From NCBI RefSeq assembly GCF_018397995.1, contig NZ_BBQH01000012.1:200144-264143 (forward strand): a DNA stretch of 64,000 nucleotides, in the 5' to 3' direction. The DNA is from Rhizomonospora bruguierae. GTDB taxonomy: Bacteria > Actinomycetota > Actinomycetes > Mycobacteriales > Micromonosporaceae. Of this stretch, positions 56,086 to 64,000 are shown in pieces. The number at the start of each line of letters is the position of its first letter. The first letter of the stretch is position 1. The position numbers were made by a program, and so were the translations under genes. The notes under the pieces are model-generated. The model was not told the origin of the DNA, searched no databases, and was given only the letters and a program-made list of their open reading frames with translations.

Positions 56086-58449
56086 TCAGTCGCGCCGCTG
56101 CCGCCGCCGGCGCGGCTCGCCGCCCTCGCCACCCTCCCGGGCGGCCTCGCGGTCGCCGCGGTCGCGCGGGGCACGGTCGCCGCCCTCGCGGTCGCCGCGG
56201 TCGCGCGGGCCACGCTCGCCCCGCTCGCGGGACGGCGGGCGCTGCTCGGCGGCCGGCGGCGCCTCCTCGCCCTCCGGGCGGACCTTGTCCAGGTAGATCT
56301 TGCCGCGCTGGTCGATGTCGGCGATCTGCACCTCGACCTTGTCGCCGACGTTCAGGAAGTCCTCGACCCGCTCGACCCGCTTGCCGTCGCCCACCTTCGA
56401 GATGTGCAGCAGGCCGTCCCGGCCGGGCAGCAGCGAGACGAACGCACCGAACGCGGCCGTCTTGACCACGGTGCCGAGGAACTTGTCGCCGACCTTCGGC
56501 AGCGTCGGGTTCGCGATCGCGTTGATCCGCTCCACGGCCGCCTCGGCGGACGGGCCGTTGGTCGCGCCCACGTAGATCGTGCCGTCGTCCTCGATCGAGA
56601 TCTCGGCGCCGGTCTCGTCCTGGATCGCGTTGATCATCTGACCCTTCGGGCCGATCACCGCGCCGATCTTGTCGACCGGGATCTTCACGGTGGTCACCCG
56701 CGGCGCATACTCCGACATCTTCGCCGGCGACTCGATCGCGGACTGCATCACGTCCAGGATCGTGAACCGGGCGTCGTGCGCCTGCTGGAGCGCGGCGGCC
56801 AGCACGTCCGACGGGATGCCGTCGAGCTTGGTGTCCAACTGGAGCGCGGTCACGTACTCGCGGGTGCCGGCGACCTTGAAGTCCATGTCGCCGAACGCGT
56901 CCTCGGCGCCGAGGATGTCGGTCAGCGTCACGTACTGCGTCTTGCCGTCGACCTCGTCCGAGATCAGACCCATCGCGATGCCCGCGACCGGCGCCTTCAG
57001 CGGCACGCCGGCGGACAGCAACGCCATCGTGGACGCGCAGACCGACCCCATGCTGGTCGACCCGTTCGAGCCCAACGCCTCCGACACCTGCCGGATCGCG
57101 TACGGGAACTCCTCGCGGCTGGGCAGCACCGGGATCAGCGCCCGCTCGGCGAGCGCGCCGTGCCCGATCTCGCGCCGCTTCGGCGCACCCACCCGGCCGG
57201 TCTCGCCGGTCGAGTACGGCGGGAAGTTGTAGTTGTGCATGTACCGCTTGGACTTCTCCGGCGAGAGGGTGTCCAGCGACTGCTCCATGCGCAGCATGTT
57301 CAGCGTGGTGACGCCGAGGATCTGGGTCTCACCGCGCTCGAACAGCGCCGAGCCGTGCACCCGCGGCAGCACGCCCACCTCGGCGGTCAGCGGCCGGATG
57401 TCGCGCGGGCCGCGGCCGTCGATCCGGACCTGCTCGCGCAGCACCCGGGAGCGCACCTCGGACTTGGTCAGCGACCGGAAGGCCGCGCCGAGCTCCTTCT
57501 CACGCCCCTCGAACTGCGACGCGACCTGCTCGTACGCCTTCTCCTTGATCCGGTCGAGGGCGTCCTCGCGCTCGTGCTTGCCGGCGATCTTCAGCGCCTC
57601 GGCGACCTCGCCGCGGACCGCCGCGGCGACCGCCTCGAACGCGTCCTCGCTGTGGTCCAGGAAGATCGGGAACTCGGCGACCGGCTTGGCGGCGACCTCG
57701 GCCAGCTCGCTCTGCGCCCGGCACAGCTCCCGAATCGCCGGCTTGGCCGCCTCCAGGCCGCTGGCCACGACCTCCTCGGTCGGCGCGACCGCACCGCCGG
57801 CCACCAGGCCCGCGGTGTGCTCGGTGGCCTCCGCCTCGACCATCATGATCGCGACATCGCCGTCCGGCAGCGCCCGGCCGGCCACCACCATGTCGAACGT
57901 GGCCCGGGACAGTTCCTCGTGGGTCGGGAAGGCCACCCACTGGCCATCGATGTGCGCCATCCGGGTCGCGCCGATCGGACCGCTGAACGGCAGGCCGGAC
58001 AGCTTCGTCGACAGCGAGGCGGCGTTGATCGCCACCACGTCGTACGGGTGGGCCGGGTCGAGCGCGAGCACGGTCTCGACGACCTGGACCTCGTTGCGCA
58101 GCCCCTTGACGAACGACGGGCGCAGCGGCCGGTCGATCAGGCGGCAGGTGAGGATGGCGTCCTCGCTGGGGCGACCCTCGCGGCGGAAGAACGACCCGGG
58201 GATCCGCCCGGCGGCGTACATCCGCTCCTCGACGTCCACCGTCAGCGGGAAGAAGTCGAACTGCTCCTTCGGCTGCTTGCTCGCCGTCGTGGCGGACAGC
58301 ACCACGGTCTCGCCGAGCCGGGCGATCACCGAGCCGGCGGCCTGCCGGGCGAGCCGGCCGGTGGAGAAGGTGATCTCACGGGTGCCGAACGACCCGTTGT
58401 CGACGACCGCCGTGCTGTGTTGTGTACCGAGAGTAGTTTGCTCGGCCAT
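56086..58449 (-). CDS. pnp: Polyribonucleotide phosphorylase
   Basis: The 787-residue phosphorolytic exonuclease, called GPSI in Streptomyces, degrades RNA 3'-5' and adds tails. Two RNase PH domains (about 15-230, 330-560) flank an alpha-helical region; KH domain about 600-660 ([18 protein letters not shown]); S1 domain about 670-740 ([20 protein letters not shown]). A 45-residue Arg/Gly/Asp-rich tail ends the protein and contains two RDRGDRE units. The ATG at 58449 lies 12 bases after GGAG, and this ribosome site is partly inside a long leader hairpin. Confidence 0.97.
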   Translation of the reverse strand: MAEQTTLGTQHSTAVVDNGSFGTREITFSTGRLARQAAGSVIARLGETVVLSATTASKQPKEQFDFFPLTVDVEERMYAAGRIPGSFFRREGRPSEDAILTCRLIDRPLRPSFVKGLRNEVQVVETVLALDPAHPYDVVAINAASLSTKLSGLPFSGPIGATRMAHIDGQWVAFPTHEELSRATFDMVVAGRALPDGDVAIMMVEAEATEHTAGLVAGGAVAPTEEVVASGLEAAKPAIRELCRAQSELAEVAAKPVAEFPIFLDHSEDAFEAVAAAVRGEVAEALKIAGKHEREDALDRIKEKAYEQVASQFEGREKELGAAFRSLTKSEVRSRVLREQVRIDGRGPRDIRPLTAEVGVLPRVHGSALFERGETQILGVTTLNMLRMEQSLDTLSPEKSKRYMHNYNFPPYSTGETGRVGAPKRREIGHGALAERALIPVLPSREEFPYAIRQVSEALGSNGSTSMGSVCASTMALLSAGVPLKAPVAGIAMGLISDEVDGKTQYVTLTDILGAEDAFGDMDFKVAGTREYVTALQLDTKLDGIPSDVLAAALQQAHDARFTILDVMQSAIESPAKMSEYAPRVTTVKIPVDKIGAVIGPKGQMINAIQDETGAEISIEDDGTIYVGATNGPSAEAAVERINAIANPTLPKVGDKFLGTVVKTAAFGAFVSLLPGRDGLLHISKVGDGKRVERVEDFLNVGDKVEVQIADIDQRGKIYLDKVRPEGEEAPPAAEQRPPSRERGERGPRDRGDREGGDRAPRDRGDREAAREGGEGGEPRRRRQRRD
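56145..56209 (-). repeat. 39-base coding repeat in the PNPase tail
   Basis: A 26-base perfect repeat beginning CCTCGCGGTCGCCGCGG on the plus strand is present at 56145-56170 and 56184-56209, period 39 bases (13 residues). It encodes two P-R-D-R-G-D-R-E blocks in the disordered RNA-binding tail. Confidence 0.85.
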
Positions 58450-58464
58450 GGATGCGATCTGCTC

Positions 58465-58527
58465 CTTCGATCGGGGACCGGCCCTCGCAGCCTCGGGGAG
58501 CTTCAGGCGGCCGGTCTTCGATCGAAG
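58465..58527 (-). promoter_or_regulatory. Long hairpin in the pnp leader RNA
   Basis: In the rpsO-pnp spacer, CTTCGATCG and CGATCGAAG (nine pairs) surround GACCGGCC and GGCCGGTC (eight pairs), separated by a 2 x 2 internal loop, with a 25-base apical loop. In the RNA the near arm ends in CGATCGAAG and runs into GGAG, so part of the pnp ribosome site is paired. A second hairpin (GCGGGA, TCCCGC) follows at about 58543-58560. This resembles an RNase III-sensitive autoregulatory leader. Confidence 0.65.
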
Positions 58528-58642
58528 CGTCCGGGTGCCGGGGCGGGAGACGATTCCCGCCGGGTCCGGATGCCACTACCGAGGACCGGTCCACCGACTG
58601 GCTCCCCAGCCCGGGCTTGGTCCGTTTGGTGATGGTACGCGT

Positions 58643-58671
58643 CGGGGGAGCGACCCGTGGCCGCTCCCCCG
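58643..58671 (-). terminator. Hairpin downstream of rpsO
   Basis: CGGGGGAGCG and CGCTCCCCCG form ten perfect pairs with a nine-base loop, six bases after the rpsO stop. It probably attenuates rather than fully stops read-through into pnp. Confidence 0.8.
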
Positions 58672-58677
58672 ATCCGC

Positions 58678-58947
58678 CTACCTGCGCAGCCCGAGGCGCT
58701 CGATCAGCGCCCGGTAACGCTGGATGTCCTTCTTCTGTACGTAGTTCAGCAGCCGGCGGCGGCGACCCACCAGCAGCAGCAACCCGCGGCGGCTGTGGTG
58801 GTCGTGCTTGTGCACCTTCAGGTGCTCGGTGAGGTCCGCGATCCGCTTGGTCAGCATCGCGACCTGCACCTCGGGCGAGCCGGTGTCGCCCTCGAGGGTG
58901 GCGTACTCCGCCATGATCTTGTTCTTGGTCTCGGTGTCGAGCGCCAT
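58678..58947 (-). CDS. rpsO: 30S ribosomal protein S15
   Basis: The 89-residue primary rRNA-binding protein of the 30S platform, at the exact family length. Conserved parts are [49 protein letters not shown], with the DxxxRxxL rRNA contacts, and [12 protein letters not shown] at the end. GGGAG precedes the ATG at 58947. It is followed by pnp, the near-universal bacterial order. Confidence 0.98.
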   Translation of the reverse strand: MALDTETKNKIMAEYATLEGDTGSPEVQVAMLTKRIADLTEHLKVHKHDHHSRRGLLLLVGRRRRLLNYVQKKDIQRYRALIERLGLRR

Positions 58948-59232
58948 GGTCTCCCTGTTCAGGTGGGTGGTGGTGCGACCGGTGCGCACCGGCCGGCGGC
59001 CCCGCACCCGCGGCGTCGTGCAGGCATGCGGAGCCACGCCGAGTCGTCGGCGTCTCCATCACATTACCAGCCGGTCGGCCCCGGGGCCCGTCACCCCCGG
59101 TGCCGCGCGCCCTCACCCCGGCTCGGCGGCGGCCCTCACCCCCGCTCTCAACCCCCGCACCTGCCTGCGCCGCCCGCTCCTGCCATGGCCTCCGCTCGGC
59201 GCGGCGCGCACGCCGGCCGTTTGCCTCCGCCC
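58948..59232. other. rpsO leader and promoter region
   Basis: No gene seen in this space of about 285 bases. A minus-strand TAATGT at 59066-59061 is the best -10, giving an rpsO leader of about 105 bases. That leader contains GGTGCGCACCGG-type self-complementary parts near 58980-58995 and could be an S15 autoregulatory structure. The part beyond 59090 is GC-rich spacer. Confidence 0.4.
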
Positions 59233-59249
59233 GGCGCGGCGCCCGCGCC
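59233..59249 (-). terminator. Hairpin downstream of ribF
   Basis: GGCGCGG-CGC-CCGCGCC, seven perfect pairs with a three-base loop, begins five bases after the ribF stop. Confidence 0.6.
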
Positions 59250-59254
59250 CGCTG

Positions 59255-60220
59255 TTACGCCCGCTCGGCCGCGCAGAGGGCGCGGGTCTGCGCGACATCC
59301 TCGGCCATCTGGGCCAGCAGCGGCTCCAGCGTCTCGTACCGGCGCTGCTCGCGCAGGTGGGCCGCGAAGTCCAGGGCCACCCGTTCGCCGTACAGGTCGC
59401 CCTCGAAGTCCAGCACGAACGCCTCGACCCGGCGCTCCCGCCCGTTGAACGTCGGGTTCGTCCCGATCGAGATGGCCGCCGGCAACCGCTCCTCGGGGGC
59501 GGCGCCGCCCTCGCGCTGGTCCCCGCGGCGGACCAGCCAACCCGCGTACACGCCGTCCGCCGGCACCGCGGCCCAGCGGCCGACCAGCAGGTTGGCGGTC
59601 GGGTAGCCGATCTCGCGGCCGCGCTGGTCCCCGCGGACCACCACGCCGGTCAGGCGGTGCGGCCGGCCGAGCGCCGCGGCGGCCTCGGCCACCTCCCCCG
59701 CGTCGATGCAGGACCGGATGTACGTGGACGAGAAGACCGCGTGGTCGGCGGCGACCAGCGGCGGGGACTCGACGGCGAAGCCGAACGCGCGCCCGAGCCG
59801 GGTCAGCAGCGGCACGTCCCCCGCCGCCCGGTGGCCGAACCGGAAGTTCTCCCCCACCACGACCAGCGCCGCGTGCAGGTGCTGGACCAGCACGTCATGG
59901 ACGAACGCCTCGGCCGGCAGCCGGGAGAAGTCCGGCGTGAACGGGACCACGCAGAGCACGTCCGCGCCGAGCCCTTCGATCAACTCCGCCTTGCGCGCCG
60001 GCTCGGTCAGCACCGCCGGGTGCGACCCGGGGCGCACCACCTCCGACGGGTGCGGATCGAAGGTCAGCACCACCGAGCGGATGCCCAGGTCCGACGCCCG
60101 CTTCACCGCGCGCCCGATGATCGCCTGGTGCCCGCGGTGCACCCCGTCGAAGACCCCGATCGTCACCACCGACCGGCCCCAGCCGCCCGGCGCCGACTCG
60201 TACCCCCGCCAGCGCAGCAT
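59255..60220 (-). CDS. ribF: Bifunctional riboflavin kinase / FAD synthetase
   Basis: The 321-residue enzyme makes FMN and then FAD. The N-terminal adenylyltransferase domain (about 15-185) shows VTIGVFDGVHRGHQAII and VVGENFRFGHRAAGDV and the C-terminal kinase domain shows GREIGYPTANL, GVYAGWL, ISIGTNPTFNG and EAFVLDFEGDLYGERV. GGGAGG stands before the ATG at 60220. The order truB-ribF-rpsO-pnp agrees with other actinobacteria. Confidence 0.96.
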   Translation of the reverse strand: MLRWRGYESAPGGWGRSVVTIGVFDGVHRGHQAIIGRAVKRASDLGIRSVVLTFDPHPSEVVRPGSHPAVLTEPARKAELIEGLGADVLCVVPFTPDFSRLPAEAFVHDVLVQHLHAALVVVGENFRFGHRAAGDVPLLTRLGRAFGFAVESPPLVAADHAVFSSTYIRSCIDAGEVAEAAAALGRPHRLTGVVVRGDQRGREIGYPTANLLVGRWAAVPADGVYAGWLVRRGDQREGGAAPEERLPAAISIGTNPTFNGRERRVEAFVLDFEGDLYGERVALDFAAHLREQRRYETLEPLLAQMAEDVAQTRALCAAERA

Positions 60221-60439
60221 TCCGCCTCCCACCAACCGCGGCTTGCCGCCGCCCCGTTCGCTCAGACTATGCGCCCAGCTGCGGCCCCGGTTGCTGCGGC
60301 ATGCTGATGGACTCACCCGCGCCGCTGGGGAATGGCGTAGCGGGGTCGAGAGCTTGGCGAACAGGATCCCGGCGAAGCCGGCCCGCCCGGCCATATCCGG
60401 CCGGGCGGTCGCGGTTGCCCGTGGGACAACTCGCGGATA
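60221..60439. other. Gap between truB and ribF
   Basis: About 220 bases without a gene. It holds a terminator for truB at 60383-60408. An AT-richer CAGACTATGCGCC stretch near 60270 may be part of the ribF promoter. Otherwise nothing is seen. Confidence 0.35.
60383..60408 (-). terminator. Hairpin downstream of truB
   Basis: CCGCCCGGCC and GGCCGGGCGG form ten perfect pairs around an ATATCC loop, 31 bases after the truB stop. Confidence 0.75.
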
Positions 60440-61324
60440 TCAGCCCGCGAACACGACCTCCGGCCGCGCCCGGCCGTCGCGCTCGGCCACCACGGCGAGC
60501 AGGGAACCGTCCGGGGCGAACACCGCGTACGGCCCGGGCAGGCCGATCGGTGGCAGCGGCCCGCCGTGGGAGAGCACCCGCGCCTGCGTCTCGGTGGCCT
60601 CGCGGGCGGCGAAGCAGCGCCGGGCCGCCTCGGGCAGCGGGAGCGTCACCGGGTCGTCCCGCGCGGCCAGTGCGTCCAATGCGGTCGCTTCGGCGAGGGT
60701 GAAGCCGTCGACCGCCGTGCGGCGCAGGGCGGTCAGGTGGCCGCCGACGCCCAGCGCGGAGCCCAGATCCCGGGCGATCGCGCGCACGTAGGTACCGGAC
60801 GAGCAGTCCACGTCCACGTCCACGTCCACCACCTCCGGGGCCGGTCGGCGGACGGCCAGCACCGCCAGCCGGGAAATCGTGACCCGGCGGGCGGCGAGCG
60901 CCACCTCCTCGCCCTCGCGGACCCGCTTGTACGCCCGGACCCCGTCGACCTTGATGGCACTCACCGCGCTCGGCACCTGATCCACCGTGCCGGTGAGCGC
61001 GGCCAGGCCGGCGCGGATCGCCTCGTCGGTCACGCCGCCGGCCGGCGTGCTGGTGACCACGGGCCCGTCCGCGTCGTCCGTGACCGTCGTCTGCCCGAGC
61101 CGGATCGTCGCGGCGTACCCCTTGTCGCCGCCGATCACATAGGTGAGCAGGCGGGTGGCCCGGCCCACACCGACGATGAGCACGCCGGTGGCCATCGGGT
61201 CCAGGGTGCCGCCGTGGCCGACCCGGCGGGTGCGCGCCAGCCGGCGCACCCGCCCCACCACGTCGTGGGAGGTGATGCCGCCGGGTTTGTCGACCACGAT
61301 GAGACCGTCCGATGCCACGGCCAC
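60440..61324 (-). CDS. truB: tRNA pseudouridine-55 synthase
   Basis: The 294-residue enzyme makes the T-loop pseudouridine in tRNA. The catalytic Asp42 is in GHGGTLDPMATGVLIVG, with KPGGITSHDVVGRVRR before and QVPSAVSAIKVDGVRAYKRVREGE after. The strand before CSSGTYVRAIARDLG reads VDVDVDVD, coded by four GTGGAC hexamers at 60829-60806. A GTG at 61324 is used; GTG at 61318 is equally possible. It lies 16 bases after the MATE gene stop. Confidence 0.95.
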   Translation of the reverse strand: MAVASDGLIVVDKPGGITSHDVVGRVRRLARTRRVGHGGTLDPMATGVLIVGVGRATRLLTYVIGGDKGYAATIRLGQTTVTDDADGPVVTSTPAGGVTDEAIRAGLAALTGTVDQVPSAVSAIKVDGVRAYKRVREGEEVALAARRVTISRLAVLAVRRPAPEVVDVDVDVDCSSGTYVRAIARDLGSALGVGGHLTALRRTAVDGFTLAEATALDALAARDDPVTLPLPEAARRCFAAREATETQARVLSHGGPLPPIGLPGPYAVFAPDGSLLAVVAERDGRARPEVVFAG

Positions 61325-61340
61325 AGCTTGCCAAACCGCC

Positions 61341-62648
61341 TCAGCGCGCCGCGCCGAGGACCAGCCATCGCCCGGAACGCATCCGGGCCAGCAGCGCCAC
61401 CAGGCGGACCACCACGAACAGCGCCAGGCCGGCCCAGATCCCGCCGAGGCCCAGGCGCAGCGCGTACGCGGTCCAGATGGCGGGCAGGAACGCGCCGAGC
61501 GCGGCGACCAGCGTGAGGTCGCGCATGTAGCGCACGTCCCCGGCGCCGATGAGCACCCCGTCGAGCGCGAAGACGACCCCGGCGACCGGCAGCATGCCGA
61601 CGAACCACGGCCAGGCGATGTGCGCCTGGGCGGCCACCGCCGGGTCGCCGCTGAACCAGCGCGGCACCACGCCGGCGCCGGCGGCGATCAGCACCGCGAA
61701 GGCGGCACCGCAGGCCAGGCCGCTCAGCCCGATGCGACGGGCCAGCCAGCGGGCCTCGTCGCCCCGGTCGGCGCCCAGCGCGGCGCCGATCAGGGACTGC
61801 GCGGCGATCGCGAGCGCGTCGAGGGCGAGCGCGCAGAACATCCACAGTTGGAGGGCGATCTGGTGGGCGGCGAGGCTGGCCGCGCCGAACCGGGCGGCGA
61901 CCGCGGCGGCGGACAGGAAGCTCGCCTGGAACGCGGCGCCCCGCAGCACCAGGTCCCGGCCGAGCACGAGTTGGCGGACGATCACGTCCGGTCGCGGCCG
62001 CAGCGGGACCCGCTCGCTGACCAGCGCGGCGACGAACAGCGCGCCGGAGAGGGTCTGGGCGGTGGCGTTGGCGACGGCCGAACCGACCAGGCCGAGGCCG
62101 GCGGGGTACACCAGCAGCGGGCAGAGCACGGCGGAGAGCAGGTTCGCACCGAGCACGAAGTAGAGCGGACGCCGGGTGTCCTGCACCCCGCGGAGCCAGC
62201 CGTTGCCGGCGGTGGCGAGCAGCAGTCCGGGGGCACCCAGGGCGGCGATCCGCAGCCAGTGCGTCGCACCGGCGACCACTTCCGGGTCGCTGCCGGCCAG
62301 CGCCCGGACCAGGGGGCCGGCAAAGACCAGGCCGGCGAGGGCCAGCAGCAGCCCGGCACCGCCCGCCAGCCAGGACGCCTGCACGCCCTCGGCCACGGCG
62401 GCCGCGCGATCGCCGGCGCCGTACCGGCGGGCGGACCGGCCGGTGGTGCCGTATGCGAGGACGGTGCCCAGCCAGACCGCGACGGTCATGACCGACCCGC
62501 CGATGGCCAGCGCCGCGAGCGGCACCCGGCCCAGGTGTCCCACCACGGCGGTGTCCACGAGCACGTAGAGCGGCTCGGCGGCGAGTACCACCAGGGCGGG
62601 CAGGGCGAGGCCGGCGATCCGGCGTGCGGGGCTGGGGGCGAGCACCAT
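61341..62648 (-). CDS. dinF: MATE-family efflux transporter (DinF type)
   Basis: A 435-residue membrane protein with twelve helices in two six-helix lobes, the MATE fold. It begins RRIAGLALPALVVLAAEPLYVLVDTAVVGHLG, the DinF-like first helix with the conserved Pro and Asp, and the second lobe has RFGAASLAAHQIALQLWMF. MATE proteins export cationic drugs with Na+ or H+. It comes between truB and nrnA, as Rv2836c does next to nrnA in M. tuberculosis. ATG at 62648, no ribosome site; a TTG at 62657 is also possible. Confidence 0.9.
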   Translation of the reverse strand: MVLAPSPARRIAGLALPALVVLAAEPLYVLVDTAVVGHLGRVPLAALAIGGSVMTVAVWLGTVLAYGTTGRSARRYGAGDRAAAVAEGVQASWLAGGAGLLLALAGLVFAGPLVRALAGSDPEVVAGATHWLRIAALGAPGLLLATAGNGWLRGVQDTRRPLYFVLGANLLSAVLCPLLVYPAGLGLVGSAVANATAQTLSGALFVAALVSERVPLRPRPDVIVRQLVLGRDLVLRGAAFQASFLSAAAVAARFGAASLAAHQIALQLWMFCALALDALAIAAQSLIGAALGADRGDEARWLARRIGLSGLACGAAFAVLIAAGAGVVPRWFSGDPAVAAQAHIAWPWFVGMLPVAGVVFALDGVLIGAGDVRYMRDLTLVAALGAFLPAIWTAYALRLGLGGIWAGLALFVVVRLVALLARMRSGRWLVLGAAR

Positions 62649-62794
62649 GGTGACCAATGCTGCCCGCGCCTATGTAATGAGCGCAAGGCTCAAGACTGCT
62701 TACCTATCGCGGGTTGCCGGCGCCGTGTGAATCGAGGGCCACGGACTCGGGGTTCCGGTGTCTTATCCGGGAGTTTCTGGTGCCCTGTCGAGGG
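62649..62794. other. Promoter region of the MATE gene
   Basis: Contains minus-strand TTGAGC and TACATA boxes about 25-55 bases before the MATE start, possible promoter parts but with non-ideal spacing. GCCCT-GTCG-AGGGC at 62782-62795 is a short hairpin directly after the stop of the 29-residue ORF. Confidence 0.3.
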
Positions 62795-62884
62795 CTACTG
62801 ACGCGTGTCCATCGAGGTCTGCAGGGCGCGGCGGGCCTGCTCGCGCGCCTCGTCCGACTGCTCCTGCTTCGGCTTGCTCGCCAT
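62795..62884 (-). CDS. 29-residue small protein
   Basis: ATG at 62884, TAG at 62797-62795. The peptide begins MASKPKQEQSDEAREQARRA and ends with LQTSMDTRQ; it is highly charged, without membrane part, and looks like one amphipathic helix. A good GGAAGGAA ribosome site is 11 bases upstream and a small hairpin overlaps the stop. Codon third positions are G or C in most codons, as in neighbouring genes. No known family is recognised. It stands alone between the MATE gene and two small membrane protein genes, in the same direction. Confidence 0.6.
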   Translation of the reverse strand: MASKPKQEQSDEAREQARRALQTSMDTRQ

Positions 62885-63186
62885 GACAGAGGGTTCCTTC
62901 CAGGGTGGGGCGGCCCGAACAGCGATTCGGCCGACCCGCGGAGATCCTTACGGGCAACGGATGCGACGCCGCCATCCGGCCGGTCCGGGATCGCCGGAGC
63001 GGGGGCCGAGGCCGCGAATGCCCGGGTCGGGTGAGACCCTCAAGCGCACTCCACCCAAGTTAACGTTCACCAAGGTGGTCCGCGCGGCCGATCCCGCATG
63101 GCAGGACAACGATCGTTCAGGTCAACCCGGTCGTGTCCCGGAACGCGGGCACCCGCCGGGGACTCCGGGCCCGGCGTGGAGTGGGT
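62885..63186. other. Gap upstream of the small ORF
   Basis: About 300 bases. It contains AT-richer AAGTTAACGTTCACC near 63056-63070 and a palindrome AACGATCGTT at 63108-63117, either of which could be regulatory. No further coding sequence was recognised. Confidence 0.3.
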
Positions 63187-63405
63187 TCAGCGGGCGAAGA
63201 AGTGCCAGCCGAGCCACCACCAGAGGCCGAGCACCGCGACCCGGCCGACCGGCACGCGACCCACCCGGTACCGCATGACCCCGGCGCACAGGTCGCCCAA
63301 GGTGGGTATCCGCGAGCCTTCCCGGCGCGCCGCCCACTCAACGCTCGCGACGAGGGCCGCCGCCAGCGTGAACGCGGCGATCGCGAGCAACCGGCTGATG
63401 CTCAT
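63187..63405 (-). CDS. Small membrane protein, DUF6186-like
   Basis: A 72-residue protein with an N-terminal membrane segment (SRLLAIAAFTLAAALVASVEWAA) and a C-terminal hydrophobic aromatic stretch (AVLGLWWWLGWHFFAR). The middle, RREGSRIPTLGDLCAGVMRYRVGRVPVG, is basic. It resembles small actinobacterial membrane proteins of the DUF6186 kind; function unknown. The ATG overlaps the stop of the upstream membrane gene (ATGA), so the two are translated together and probably work as a pair. Confidence 0.75.
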   Translation of the reverse strand: MSISRLLAIAAFTLAAALVASVEWAARREGSRIPTLGDLCAGVMRYRVGRVPVGRVAVLGLWWWLGWHFFAR

Positions 63406-63812
63406 CGGCGCACCAGCCCCCAGAAACCGCTCAGCCACGCGAAATAGCAGGCCGAGCGGACCGGCTCCATCGCCAGCAACGGGTCGGCAAGCCGGGACAG
63501 GGTCGGATACTCGTCGGTGGAGCCGAGCGCGAACGTAACCACCTCGGCGGTCAGCAGCACCACGGCGGGCAGCAGCCACCAGCGCGCACCCCGCCCCGGA
63601 CGCCCGGGTACCGGCCGGTGCCGCACCCGACCGGACAGGCCCAGCCAGACCATCGCCCCGCCGAGCACCAGCACATACCCGTTGGCCGCCACCGAGAACG
63701 ACGGCAACTGCCCGCCCACCAGCGCCAGCACGGCGAACACCGGAACGACCACGACCGGCCGGGTCCAGGCGGCGGGCACATCCGCCGCGACCTCAGGGGA
63801 CGGCCGCTCCAT
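63402..63812 (-). CDS. Membrane protein of unknown function
   Basis: A 136-residue protein with four hydrophobic segments (about 22-40, 45-65, 78-98 and 115-135). The N-terminus MERPSPEVAADVPAAW is cytoplasmic by charge. No motif is recognised. The coupling to the following 72-residue membrane protein by ATGA suggests a two-component membrane unit. The ATG at 63812 is preceded by a purine-rich GGGGAGAAT stretch. Confidence 0.7.
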   Translation of the reverse strand: MERPSPEVAADVPAAWTRPVVVVPVFAVLALVGGQLPSFSVAANGYVLVLGGAMVWLGLSGRVRHRPVPGRPGRGARWWLLPAVVLLTAEVVTFALGSTDEYPTLSRLADPLLAMEPVRSACYFAWLSGFWGLVRR

Positions 63813-63883
63813 ACACCGATTCTCCCCACACTCCCCGCCCGCACCAACCACCCCAGACAGCGGGGAGGAGGGGCGCGGAGAGG

Positions 63884-64000
63884 CTACGGGGTGGCTAGTT
63901 GGGCGCGGACGGCGGCGGCGACCTCGTCGGCGGTGCCGCGGCCGGTGAAGCCCGCGGCCAGGCGGTGGCCGCCCCCGCCCAACGCGACGGCGACCCGGCT
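63884..64000 (-). CDS. nrnA: C-terminal end of DHH/DHHA1 phosphoesterase NrnA (partial)
   Basis: Only the last 38 residues are in the window: SRVAVALGGGGHRLAAGFTG and onward to RAQLATP. GGGGHxxAAG is the substrate-binding motif of the DHHA1 domain of bifunctional oligoribonuclease/PAP phosphatase NrnA, which clears nano-RNA, pAp and cyclic dinucleotide products such as pApA. The gene continues beyond the right edge. In M. tuberculosis nrnA (Rv2837c) lies next to a MATE gene, as here. Confidence 0.85.
   Translation of the reverse strand, partial: SRVAVALGGGGHRLAAGFTGRGTADEVAAAVRAQLATP

Noticed and set aside
63108-63117. Palindrome AACGATCGTT as operator
   Set aside because: It is short, not tied to a recognised promoter or regulator gene, and could occur by chance.

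Overview
The window is one continuous stretch of very high-GC actinobacterial chromosome, most likely from a Micromonosporaceae-type organism. The evidence is the codon use, the mycothiol/F420-type actinobacterial gene families (LLM F420 oxidoreductase, deazaflavin nitroreductase family, several PPOX proteins) and a backbone that keeps the order known from Mycobacterium tuberculosis Rv2736c-Rv2837c: recX-recA, the pspM-pspA-clgR block, pgsA, ftsK, rnj-dapA-thyX, dapB, M16 peptidase-pnp-rpsO-ribF-truB, a MATE gene and nrnA. Genus is inferred, not proven. No rRNA, tRNA, CRISPR, IS element or prophage was seen.

Layout. 0.2-2.5 kb: recX, recA and a DUF3046 gene read leftward, with an SOS box and a PafBC-type (RecA-NDp) promoter in front of recA. 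2.5-10.5 kb: MFS exporter, the self-crosslinking uracil-DNA glycosylase UdgX, a MocR regulator divergent from a PPOX-GNAT fusion and a LeuE exporter, then a FAD monooxygenase with its TetR regulator. 10.7-15.3 kb: the large helicase Lhr. 15.4-23.7 kb: a membrane GAF-PAS sensor, LLM oxidoreductase, GNAT-acyltransferase fusion, SAM hydrolase, Nei2 glycosylase and a KimA-like permease. 23.8-29.8 kb: envelope-stress block pspM-pspA-clgR and the coupled operon rimO-pgsA-nat-pncC. 29.9-35.2 kb: deazaflavin oxidoreductase, FIST sensor, a GGDEF-EAL c-di-GMP enzyme, and a guanidine-III riboswitch controlling a Gdx guanidinium exporter.

35.3-38.8 kb is the least explained part: a 355-residue protein with an internal W-A-G motif and a hydrophobic hairpin, a small helical protein with a YxxxD signal, a membrane-anchored NHL propeller and a divergent unknown gene. 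Together they look like an undescribed type VII (ESX)-type substrate or effector locus. 38.9-47.6 kb: ftsK, a secreted serine protease, a PPOX protein, rnj-dapA and thyX. 47.6-54.7 kb: a ribbon-helix-helix regulator with strong palindromic operators, DUF4097 and DUF2752 proteins, the crosslink glycosylase AlkX/YcaQ with its own RecA-NDp-like promoter, two GNATs, a GT87 mannosyltransferase and dapB. 54.7-64 kb: M16 peptidase, pnp with a structured leader, rpsO, ribF, truB, MATE exporter, a 29-residue ORF, two small membrane proteins and the 3' end of nrnA.

Common threads are DNA maintenance (recA, recX, udgX, lhr, nei2, alkX, thyX), RNA turnover (rnj, pnp, nrnA) and envelope stress (psp, clgR, FtsK). 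Many genes look leaderless or translationally coupled by ATGA/GTGA overlaps, and convergent genes often share hairpin terminators.
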